64,000 bases of DNA from Zoogloea sp. (lineage in GTDB: Bacteria; Pseudomonadota; Gammaproteobacteria; Burkholderiales; Rhodocyclaceae): contig JADKKC010000021.1 in the NCBI GenBank assembly GCA_016720685.1, positions 1-64,000 of the forward strand. Reading direction: 5' to 3'. Below, in pieces: positions 18,247 to 25,902 of the stretch. The position numbers were made by a program, and so were the translations under genes. Within the stretch, counting starts at the first letter, position 1; each line of letters opens with the position of its first letter. Under the pieces are notes generated by a model. The model was given only the letters and a program-made list of their open reading frames with translations. It was not told the DNA's origin and searched no databases.

Positions 18247-18821
18247 GAGCGCGTGCGGCCCGGCATGGCGAGGATCACATCGCCGTTGGCCTTGCCCGTG
18301 AAGCGGGCTTCGCCTCTTGGCGTGCTTACGCGCAGTTCGTATTCGGGCGCCTGGCTGCCGAACTGCAGGCGCAGGCTGGTTGCGTCGGGCTGGCCGTCGA
18401 GGCGCAGGCCGGCCCAGCCGAGTTCGCCGGGCAGGGTGCGTTCGGTGAACACCGGCGGGTCGATCAGCGGGCGCCAGTTGTCGTCGGGGTCGAGGGCTTC
18501 GAAGCGATAGCCGTCGGGCAAAAATTGGATGGCCATGGGCCGGCCGCGCACCATGGCCCGGTCGGCGGTGGCTTCCAGCACGAGGCGCAGGCGCTTGAGG
18601 GCCCGGTCGGTATCGCGGCCGCGCAGGCTGTCGATGCCAAGGCTGATGCCGGTGGCCATGACGCCCATGATGACCAGCACCACCATGATTTCGATCAGGG
18701 TGAAGCCGGCATGGCGGGGGCGCTCGGCCGCTCGGTGCGTGGGGAGTGCAACACCCGGGGAAGCGTTGGCCCCCCGCGGGAGGCGTGACCGGGGCGAAGC
18801 CACGGTCGCGGGGGCTGTCAC
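18243..18821 (-). CDS. gspH: Type II secretion minor pseudopilin H
   Basis: Minor pseudopilin with prepilin motif RHAG/FTLIEIMVVLVIMGVMA. The best start is GTG 18821, which overlaps the gspG stop (GTGA), giving 192 residues. This leaves an unusually long leader of about 39 residues before the cleavage Gly (family leaders are commonly under 15); there is no ATG between. An alternative GTG at 18803 shortens it by six. The mature part has the GspH pattern ALKRLRLVLEATADRAMVRG and GYRFEALDPDDNWRPL. The leader-coding DNA is Pro/Arg-rich and looks like inserted or drifted spacer. Confidence 0.85.
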   Translation of the reverse strand: MTAPATVASPRSRLPRGANASPGVALPTHRAAERPRHAGFTLIEIMVVLVIMGVMATGISLGIDSLRGRDTDRALKRLRLVLEATADRAMVRGRPMAIQFLPDGYRFEALDPDDNWRPLIDPPVFTERTLPGELGWAGLRLDGQPDATSLRLQFGSQAPEYELRVSTPRGEARFTGKANGDVILAMPGRTRS

Positions 18822-19246
18822 AGGCTCCAGGAGCCGATATCGGCGTCGAAGCCTTCGCCGCCCGACAGGCCGTCGGCGCCAAAGCTCATGACGTCCACTT
18901 CGCCCTTGAGGCCGGGCATCACGTACTGGTAGGGCTTGCCCCACGGGTCGACCGGCAGCTTGTCGAGGTAGGACTTCCAGTTGTCGGGCACCGGCGCGGT
19001 GGCGGGTTTGGCGACGAGGGCCTGGAGGCCTTGTTCGCCGGTGGGGTAGCGGCGGTTGTCGAGCTTGTAGAGCTTGAGGGCCTGCATGATCGCAGAGATG
19101 TCCTGGCGGGCGGCCACGGCGCGGGCTTCGTCCGGGCGGCTCATGACCTTGGGCACCACCAGCGCGGCGAGCACGCCGAGGATGACGATGACAACCATCA
19201 CTTCGATCAGGGTGAAGCCGCGGGAGCGGCGGAGCGTTTTGAGCAT
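18818..19246 (-). CDS. gspG: Type II secretion major pseudopilin G
   Basis: Main subunit of the periplasmic pseudopilus that drives substrate through the secretin. The 142 residues contain leader MLKTLRRSRG/FTLIEVMVVIVILGVLAALVVP with Glu +5, the conserved YKLDNRRYPTGEQGLQALV and the C-terminal calcium-site region DVMSFGADGLSGGEG. Length and motifs match the family fully. Starts 9 bases after gspF. Confidence 0.96.
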   Translation of the reverse strand: MLKTLRRSRGFTLIEVMVVIVILGVLAALVVPKVMSRPDEARAVAARQDISAIMQALKLYKLDNRRYPTGEQGLQALVAKPATAPVPDNWKSYLDKLPVDPWGKPYQYVMPGLKGEVDVMSFGADGLSGGEGFDADIGSWSL

Positions 19247-19255
19247 GGGGCTTCC

Positions 19256-20461
19256 TTATTTCATCAGGGTGTTGATTTCGATGATCGGCTGCATCACCGC
19301 CATCACGATCAGCATTACGAAGCCGCCCATCAGCAGCAGCAGCACGGGTTCGAGCAGCGCGGTGAGGGTGGCGGTGCGGTTTTCAAGTTCGGCTTGCTGC
19401 AGGCGGGCGGCGCGGTCGAGGAGTTCATCGACGCGGCCGGTGGCTTCGCCGTTGGCGATCATGTGGATCAGCAGCGGCGGAAACTGGCGGCTGGCGCCCA
19501 GGGCCTTGGAGAGCGGCTGGCCTTCGCGGACGCGCTCGGCGGCGATGCCGACGGCGTCGGCCAGCGGCAGGCGGCTGATCACCTGGCGGCCAGCGTCGAG
19601 CGCCGCGAGCAGCGGCACGCCGCTGCCGGCGAGGATGGACAGGGTGCTGGCAAAACGGGTGGCATCCAGCGTGCGCAGGTGGCGGCCCAGAAAGGGCAGG
19701 CCGAGCAGCCAGGCATCCCAGCGGCGTTTGACGGTGGTGTCGGTGAGCGCCGCGCGGCCGGCGAAAAACGCGCCGATGAGCGCCAGCGCCGCCAGCCAGC
19801 CCCAGGCGCGCAGCAGTTCGCTGACGATGATGAGCGAGCGGGTCAGCAGCGGCAGGGTCTGCTTGCCTTGCTGGAAGACCGACACCACCTGGGGCACCAC
19901 GTAGGTCATCAGGCCGATGATCACCATCATGGCGACACTGGCGACGATGGCCGGGTAGAGCAGGGCCTGCAGGGTTTTGGTGCGCAGGGCCTGGCTGCGG
20001 TCGAGGTAGTCGGCGAGCTGGGTCATCACCTTGGCCAGTTCGCCGGATTTTTCGCCGGCGGCCACCGAGGCGCGGTAGAGCGTCGTGAAGGCCTGCGGGT
20101 AGCGGTCCAGCGCGGCGCGCAGGCTGTAGCCGGAGAGGATTTCGGAGCGCACGCCGGCCAGCAGCTGGCGGGTGGCTTCGGTTTCGGCCTGCTCGATGAG
20201 CGCGGCCAGCGCCTGCTCCACGGTGAGGCCGGAGGCGAGCAGCGTGGCCCACTGGCGGGTGAGCAGGGTGAGGTCGGCGTCGCGCAGCTTGCGGCGCACC
20301 GGCTTGCTGCCGCCGGCGCCCTGGGCGACCGAGACGACTTCAAGGGGAAACAGCCCGCGCTCGCGCAGCAGGTTGCGCGCGGCCCGGCCGGTGTCGGCTT
20401 CGAGGACGCCGGTGGATTCCTTGCCGGCGGTGTCGAGGGCGCGGTAGCGAAAGGCGGTCAT
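19256..20461 (-). CDS. gspF: Type II secretion inner-membrane platform protein F
   Basis: Polytopic platform protein that contacts GspE and GspL and helps polymerise pseudopilins. The 401 residues include two T2SSF domains (about 70-195 and 270-395), with GEKSGELAKVM and the matching ANGEATGRVDELL, and three membrane helices. N-terminal FRYRALDTAGKESTGVLEADT is typical. ATG 20461 lies 19 bases after the gspE stop. Upstream in-frame codons belong to the gspE region. Confidence 0.95.
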   Translation of the reverse strand: MTAFRYRALDTAGKESTGVLEADTGRAARNLLRERGLFPLEVVSVAQGAGGSKPVRRKLRDADLTLLTRQWATLLASGLTVEQALAALIEQAETEATRQLLAGVRSEILSGYSLRAALDRYPQAFTTLYRASVAAGEKSGELAKVMTQLADYLDRSQALRTKTLQALLYPAIVASVAMMVIIGLMTYVVPQVVSVFQQGKQTLPLLTRSLIIVSELLRAWGWLAALALIGAFFAGRAALTDTTVKRRWDAWLLGLPFLGRHLRTLDATRFASTLSILAGSGVPLLAALDAGRQVISRLPLADAVGIAAERVREGQPLSKALGASRQFPPLLIHMIANGEATGRVDELLDRAARLQQAELENRTATLTALLEPVLLLLMGGFVMLIVMAVMQPIIEINTLMK

Positions 20462-20480
20462 GGGGCGGGGGGCGAGCGCT

Positions 20481-21947
20481 TCAGTCGCGGGTGACGCGCA
20501 GCAGCTCTTCGGCCGAGGTGCTGCCTTCGGCCAGGAGGCGCAGGCCGTCGTCGCGCAGGCTGTGGCCGCCGCACTGGCGTGAGTGGGCGCGCAGCTCGGC
20601 TTCGTCGGCGGCGGTGTGGATGAGACGCTGGAGGGCATCGTCGGTGACCATCAGCTCGTAGATGCCGGTGCGCCCGGCGTAGCCGGTACGGCTGCACTGG
20701 GGGCAGCCGGGGGCGTGCCATAGATTGGCCGGCGTGCCGGCGCCGAGCAGCTGGCGGTCGGCGTCGGTGGCCGGCTGGGCGCTGCGGCAGGCCGGGCACA
20801 GGCGGCGCACGAGGCGCTGGGCGAGCACGCCGCGCAGGGTGGAGGCGAGCAGGAAGGGCTCGACGCCCATGTCGACAAGGCGGGTGACGGCAGAGGCGGC
20901 GTCGTTGGTGTGCAGGGTGGAGAGCACGAGGTGGCCGGTGAGGCTGGCCTGCACGGCGATCTGGGCGGTTTCGAGATCGCGGATTTCGCCGATCATGATG
21001 ACGTCCGGATCTTGCCGGAGGATGGCGCGGAGCGCCCGGGCGAAGGTGAGGTCGATCTTGGAATTGACCGGAATCTGGCCGACGCCGGGGAGATCGTATT
21101 CGACCGGGTCTTCGACGGTGACGATGTTGCGGCTCTTGGCGTCCATGCCCTGCAGCGCGGCGTAGAGCGTGGTGCTTTTGCCGGAGCCGGTGGGGCCGGT
21201 GACGAGGAGGATGCCGTGGGGTTGTTCCAGCAGCCTGGCGAAGGGCTTGACCGTTTCGGGCGCCATGCCGAGGCTGTCCAGGCTGCGCTGGCCGCTGCCC
21301 TTGTCGAGCAGGCGCAGCACGATGCGTTCGCCGTGGGTGGTGGGCAGCGTGGAGACGCGCACGTCCACCTGCCGGCCGGCGAGACGCAACGCAATGCGGC
21401 CGTCCTGGGGCAGGCGCTTTTCGGCGATGTCGAGGCTGGCCATGATCTTGATGCGCGAGGCCATGGCGGCGTGCAGCGCGCGGTGGGGCTGGGCCACATC
21501 GACGAGCACGCCGTCGCGGCGAAAGCGCACGACGGAGTTCTTCTCGTAGGGTTCGATGTGGATGTCGCTGGCGGACTGGCGCACGGCCTGGGTGAGCAGC
21601 GCGTTGATCATGCGGATGATCGGCGCGTCGTCCTGGGTTTCGAGGAGATCTTCGACCGTGGGCAGCTCGGTCATGAGCTGGGTGAGGTCGACTTCCTGGC
21701 CCACGTCGTCGACGACGGCGGAGGCGTTGCCGTCGGTGCCGGAATAGGCTTCGGACAGGCGTGCCTCGAAGGCGGCGCGGCTGATGTTTTCGATGCGCAG
21801 CGGCTGGCCGAGGGTGCGCCGGACTTCGGCGAGGGCTTCGAGGCTGGCGCCTTCGCGCAGCAGCAGCTCGGCGTGGTCGGCGCCTTCTCCGGCGACGAGA
21901 ATGCCGTGGGCCTTGGCGAAGGCGTAGGGCAGGGCCGGGGCGTTCAT
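20481..21947 (-). CDS. gspE: Type II secretion traffic ATPase E
   Basis: Cytoplasmic hexameric ATPase that powers pseudopilus assembly. The 488-residue protein has the N-terminal T2SSE domain, the linker SASDIHIEPYE near residue 125, Walker A GPTGSGKST at 251-259, the Asp box TVEDPVEYDLPGVGQ, Walker B region DPDVIMIGEIRD, the His box LSTLHTNDA, and a zinc tetracysteine motif (CPAC then CPQC). All catalytic elements are intact. ATG 21947 overlaps the gspD stop (ATGA). Confidence 0.96.
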   Translation of the reverse strand: MNAPALPYAFAKAHGILVAGEGADHAELLLREGASLEALAEVRRTLGQPLRIENISRAAFEARLSEAYSGTDGNASAVVDDVGQEVDLTQLMTELPTVEDLLETQDDAPIIRMINALLTQAVRQSASDIHIEPYEKNSVVRFRRDGVLVDVAQPHRALHAAMASRIKIMASLDIAEKRLPQDGRIALRLAGRQVDVRVSTLPTTHGERIVLRLLDKGSGQRSLDSLGMAPETVKPFARLLEQPHGILLVTGPTGSGKSTTLYAALQGMDAKSRNIVTVEDPVEYDLPGVGQIPVNSKIDLTFARALRAILRQDPDVIMIGEIRDLETAQIAVQASLTGHLVLSTLHTNDAASAVTRLVDMGVEPFLLASTLRGVLAQRLVRRLCPACRSAQPATDADRQLLGAGTPANLWHAPGCPQCSRTGYAGRTGIYELMVTDDALQRLIHTAADEAELRAHSRQCGGHSLRDDGLRLLAEGSTSAEELLRVTRD

Positions 21948-24163
21948 GGGTTGTAGGCGGAGGCCGAAGGCGCTGCGGCGGCCGGCGCCGGCCTCATGAC
22001 CTGGGCGGCGGGAATTTCCCGCGGGCGGTTGTAGGGCACGGCCGGCGGCGGGCTGCCAGGCGGCGGCAGTTCGGGCGGGTTGGGCTCCTTGCGCATCAGG
22101 CGGTCGGGCGAATCGAACTCGCGCTGCTGGCCGATGATGTAGTTGTAGCGGTCGGCCGAAATGCTTTCGGCGCTGGCCGCATCGCGCAGGATGACCGGGC
22201 GCAGGAAGACGATCAGGTTGGTCTTGCCGCGCTTGCGGGATTCGTAGCGGAAGAAGGCGCCGAGGTAGGGGATGTCGCCGAGAAGGGGCACCTTTTCAAC
22301 GCCGCCGCTGTAGGTGTCCTCGACGAGGCCGCCCAGGGCGATCACCGCTCCGTCGTCCACCAGCACGGTGGATTCGATGGAGCGCTTGTTGGTGATGGGG
22401 CCGGTGGCATTGCCTACGCTGTTGGCGACGACCGTGGAGGCTTCCTGGTAGATCTGCAGGCGCACGGTGCCGCCTTCGGAAATCTGGGGTTTGACCTTGA
22501 GGGTCAGGCCCACGTCCTTGCGCTCGACGGTGGTGAAGGGGCTGGTCGTGGTGGCCGTGCCGGTGGTGGCGTAGGAGCCGGTGACGAAAGGCAGGTTCTG
22601 GCCGACGACGATCTTGGCTTCCTCGTTATCGAGGGTGACCAGGTTGGGCGTGGACAGGATGTTGGCCTTGGTGTCGGATTCGAGCAGGCGCGCCAGCATG
22701 TTGAGGTTGGCGATCTCGCGGCCGCCGACGGTGATCGTGCCGCTGCCGAGCAGCAGGTTGAGGCCGTTGCCGGGCAGGGTGCTGGCACTGCCGCTGGCCA
22801 GACCCGCCGCCAGGTTCAGCACGTTGTTGCCGCCGGTGCTGAAGTTGGTGCCGCCAAAGGCGGTGGTGCTGCCGAGTTTGCCGGCCTGCCACTGGATGCC
22901 GATTTCGGCGGCCTTGTCGGTGCTGACTTCGGTGATCAGCGCTTCCACGTAAACCTGGGCACGGCGCTTGTCGAGCTGGTCGATGACCTTGCGGATGTTG
23001 TTGTAGATGGCGTCCGGCGCGGTGACGATCAGCGAGTTGGTCATCGGGTCGGCCTGGACCATGCCGTTGCCGGTGCCGCCGGCGGTGTTGGTGCCGCTGG
23101 TGTTGCCGAAGGACGGGGTGCTGCCCATGCCGGTGGTGGTGTTCTGGCCGGTGCTGCCGGTGGTGTTGGGGGCGAAGCTGGAGGTGCTGTTGCTGCTGCC
23201 GACGGCGCCTGTCTGGCCGGCGCTGCCGGCCTCGCCCGACAGCACGGCGCGCAGGGTTTGCGCAACCTTCACGGCTTCGGCGTTCTTCAGGTAAACCACG
23301 TGGATGTTGCCGGCGGCGCCGGGCTGGTCGAGGTTGGCGACCAGCTGGCGCACGCTGTTGAGCTTTGAGGGGTTGTCGGAGCGCACCAGCAGGCTGTTGG
23401 TGCGCGGGTCGCCGATCACCGAAATGCGCTGGCTGGCGTCTCCGGCCACGCCCGGCGTGCCGCCGACTGCACCGCCGCCGGCGTCGTTCATCAGGCGGTT
23501 GAGCGTTTGGGCGAGGTCGAGGGCGGAGGCGTGCTGGAGGGGCATGACCCGCATGCCGCTTTGCGGAACGTCGATGGATTCGATGATCTGGGCGATGCGG
23601 CCGATGTTCTCGGCGTAATCGGTTACCACCAGCGAGTTGTTGCCCGAGTAGGCCGTGACGGTGTTGTTGGGCGACACCAGCGGGCGGATCACCGGCACCA
23701 GCTGGGTGGCCGATTCGTGCTTGAGGTTGAAGACCTGGGTGGTCAGGCGGTCGCCGCCGCCGGCCCCCTGGCCCTTGCCCACCGGCACCGCGTGGAGCTT
23801 GGCGTCGGCTTCGGGAACGATCTTGGTTACGCCCTGGCCCTCGATGGCGGTGTAGCCCTGCAGGCGCAGCGCCGACAGCAGGATCGAGTAGGTGAGGTTG
23901 CGGGCCACCGGCCGGGCCGTGACGATGTTGAGCGTGCCCTTGACCCGCGGGTCGACGACGAAGTTGCGCCCGGAAATCTTGGAGATGGCCTGGATGACGG
24001 CGCCGATGTCGGCATTCACGAAATTCAGCGACACCGGCTCGGTGGTGCCGGGCTTGTCGGCCTCGGTGGCGAGGGCCGGGGTGAGCGGCAGCGCGAGGCT
24101 GGCGGCGAGCGTGAAGGCGAGAAGGCGGCGGGCGAACCCGGGGCTGCGGCGGGCTGGTTTCAT
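21944..24163 (-). CDS. gspD: Type II secretion outer-membrane secretin D
   Basis: Forms the outer-membrane channel. The 739 residues have a signal peptide (cleaved after ALPLTPALA), the N0 domain (VSLNFVNADIGAVIQAISKI), N1-N3 domains, a Gly/Ser/Thr-rich low-complexity loop near residues 310-360 inside N3, and the C-terminal secretin domain with VPLLGDIPYLGAFFR near residue 635, ending in a Pro/Ala-rich tail. The loop and tail are common in secretins. Overlaps gspC and gspE by ATGA junctions. Confidence 0.95.
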   Translation of the reverse strand: MKPARRSPGFARRLLAFTLAASLALPLTPALATEADKPGTTEPVSLNFVNADIGAVIQAISKISGRNFVVDPRVKGTLNIVTARPVARNLTYSILLSALRLQGYTAIEGQGVTKIVPEADAKLHAVPVGKGQGAGGGDRLTTQVFNLKHESATQLVPVIRPLVSPNNTVTAYSGNNSLVVTDYAENIGRIAQIIESIDVPQSGMRVMPLQHASALDLAQTLNRLMNDAGGGAVGGTPGVAGDASQRISVIGDPRTNSLLVRSDNPSKLNSVRQLVANLDQPGAAGNIHVVYLKNAEAVKVAQTLRAVLSGEAGSAGQTGAVGSSNSTSSFAPNTTGSTGQNTTTGMGSTPSFGNTSGTNTAGGTGNGMVQADPMTNSLIVTAPDAIYNNIRKVIDQLDKRRAQVYVEALITEVSTDKAAEIGIQWQAGKLGSTTAFGGTNFSTGGNNVLNLAAGLASGSASTLPGNGLNLLLGSGTITVGGREIANLNMLARLLESDTKANILSTPNLVTLDNEEAKIVVGQNLPFVTGSYATTGTATTTSPFTTVERKDVGLTLKVKPQISEGGTVRLQIYQEASTVVANSVGNATGPITNKRSIESTVLVDDGAVIALGGLVEDTYSGGVEKVPLLGDIPYLGAFFRYESRKRGKTNLIVFLRPVILRDAASAESISADRYNYIIGQQREFDSPDRLMRKEPNPPELPPPGSPPPAVPYNRPREIPAAQVMRPAPAAAAPSASAYNP

Positions 24164-24789
24164 TGGTTGGACGGGTCTGGAGTGGGATGGACCGGCAGGT
24201 TCTGCACCGGGAAGCCACCAGGAAACGGATGTGGGGCGGGCTCTACGGAGGCGCCGCCGCCGGGGTTCTGCGCCGCGGCCGCGCTGGCCGGGGCGGGTAT
24301 CGGCGCGCTGCCATCGATGCCCGCGCGCTCGGCGAGGCGGATGGTCTGGCGTGCGCCGCCAATGGAGAGTTCGACCGAGTCGCCCTTGACGAGGGCGAGG
24401 GTGACGCCGGGGCGGACTTCCTGCCCCTCGACGATGCCTTGCTGGGCGCCGCCGTCAACAGAAATGACGGCCCAGCCGGGGCGTTTGCCCGACCCGGTTA
24501 CGACGGCCTGCAGGGCATAACGGCCAGGCTGGACGGGCGCCGCCGCGGTGCTGCCGGCTGCGGCCTGCCCCATCAGGTGCCGGCTGGCGATGGCCTGGGC
24601 GGCAGCTTGCGGGTCGGCGAGGCTGGCTACGGGAAGGGCCGGTGCGCTCGGCGCGCTGAAACGCCAGAACAGGTCGGCGGCCACCCAGGCCGTGACGGCC
24701 AGTGCCAGCCCCCAGGCCAGCATGGGGCCAAGGCGCAAAGCGCGTTGCCAGGAAATGCCGGACAGGTCGGGGCGTTCGGGGAGCTTCAT
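24160..24789 (-). CDS. gspC: Type II secretion protein C
   Basis: First gene of the operon; links the inner-membrane platform to the secretin. The 209 residues have one N-terminal helix (GPMLAWGLALAVTAWVAADLFW) and a periplasmic homology region (YALQAVVTGSGKRPGWAVISVDGGAQQ, then GQEVRPGVTLALVKGDSVEL) followed by a Pro/Gly-rich tail without an obvious PDZ domain. ATG 24789 is preferred over the TTG five codons upstream. A TAAGAT (-10-like, 24820-24815) with TTTCGC (24843-24838) 17 bases away is a possible operon promoter. Confidence 0.9.
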   Translation of the reverse strand: MKLPERPDLSGISWQRALRLGPMLAWGLALAVTAWVAADLFWRFSAPSAPALPVASLADPQAAAQAIASRHLMGQAAAGSTAAAPVQPGRYALQAVVTGSGKRPGWAVISVDGGAQQGIVEGQEVRPGVTLALVKGDSVELSIGGARQTIRLAERAGIDGSAPIPAPASAAAAQNPGGGASVEPAPHPFPGGFPVQNLPVHPTPDPSNQ

Positions 24790-24931
24790 CGTTGCGCGGG
24801 ACAAAAGACCGTCAATCTTAGCCGCCCTCTGTTACAGGCGAAAGCATCTTCTTGTACCGGTCGCCCGGTTCGCGTCTGCGTGCTGGCTGCGGATCGGGCA
24901 CCCATGTCTGGGACAAAGGCATTTCGGGCGG

Positions 24932-25672
24932 CTATTGGCGCAGCACCGCCGGCAGGGCGCCGGCCCAGCCCAGGGCTTCCAGCACGGCGGCAAATTCGCC
25001 ATCCGGCGGGGCGACAAGATCAAGCGCTTCACCGGTGTGGGGGTGGGTGAGCTGCATCCGCGCGCAGGCCAGCAGCATCCGGTGGCAGCCAAAAAGCGTC
25101 TGGAACAGCCGGTTGTGGCGGCCCTTGCCGAAGGTGGCGTCGCCGATTACGGGGTGGGCGACGTGCTTGAGGTGCCGGCGAATCTGGTGGCGGCGGCCCG
25201 TGTGGGGCGTGACTTCGACAAGGGCATAGCGGCTGGTGGGGTAGCGGTCCACCTGGTGGGGGAGTTCGCAGGTGGCGAGGCAGCGGAAATCGGTGACGGC
25301 CGGCTGGGCTTCGTCGGAGGTCTTGTCGCCCACCCACTCGGCATCGTCGCGACGGCGGCTCAGGGCATGGTCGATGTGGCCGGATTCGGGCGGATGGCCG
25401 CGCACCACGGCGAGGTAGGTCTTGGCCACTTGCTGGCGTTCGAACTGGCCGCCCAGGAGGCGGGCGGTTTCCTTGTCCAGCGCAAAGACCAGCACGCCCG
25501 AGGTGCCCCGGTCGAGCCGGTGGGCGGGGTACACACGGCGCCCGATCTGGTCGCGCAGCAGCTGCACGGCAAAACGCGTTTCGTGGCGGTCGATTTCGCT
25601 GCGATGAACGAGCAGGCCGGAGGGCTTGTGGATGACGACGATATGCTCGTCGCAAAAAATGATGGGAAGCAT
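24932..25672 (-). CDS. truC: tRNA pseudouridine(65) synthase
   Basis: RluA-family enzyme modifying U65 of tRNA. The 246 residues match E. coli TruC along the length: KPSGLLVHRSEIDRHET near residue 15, the catalytic Asp in YPAHRLDRGTSGVL near residue 51, PAVTDFRCLAT, the triplet YPTSRYALVEVTPHTGRRHQIRRH and HPVIGD. ATG 25672 is chosen because the upstream in-frame extension is not conserved. It is separated from gspC by about 140 bases, so it may be in the same transcription direction but not part of the secretion function. Confidence 0.92.
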   Translation of the reverse strand: MLPIIFCDEHIVVIHKPSGLLVHRSEIDRHETRFAVQLLRDQIGRRVYPAHRLDRGTSGVLVFALDKETARLLGGQFERQQVAKTYLAVVRGHPPESGHIDHALSRRRDDAEWVGDKTSDEAQPAVTDFRCLATCELPHQVDRYPTSRYALVEVTPHTGRRHQIRRHLKHVAHPVIGDATFGKGRHNRLFQTLFGCHRMLLACARMQLTHPHTGEALDLVAPPDGEFAAVLEALGWAGALPAVLRQ

Positions 25673-25734
25673 GGGGCTGGATGGTAGCCCAGACGCGCGC
25701 ACCGGGGCGCTCCGTGGCGTGCAGTCAAATCTAT

Positions 25735-25860
25735 GATGTTGTTTTATTTAAAGAAAACGCAATTTGTTCCGTTAAGTAGCCCGAGGAATGCATTCGTATC
25801 ACGGTTTGATTCACGTCTTGTTGCGCCTGTTTTTTGGGTGATGCCTGGACTGGGCGAACG
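25735..25860 (+). promoter_or_regulatory. AT-rich leader upstream of the autotransporter
   Basis: The gap between truC and the autotransporter is clearly AT-rich compared with its surroundings (for instance TTGTTTTATTTAAAG near 25740 and TTTTTTGGG near 25830). It probably contains the autotransporter promoter. No convincing -35/-10 pair was found. AGGGACAGG at 25892-25900 serves as ribosome-binding site for ATG 25903. Confidence 0.4.
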
Positions 25861-25902
25861 GTGATCTAACTTGATTGGCTAATGGGGCCAAAGGGACAGG
25901 AC

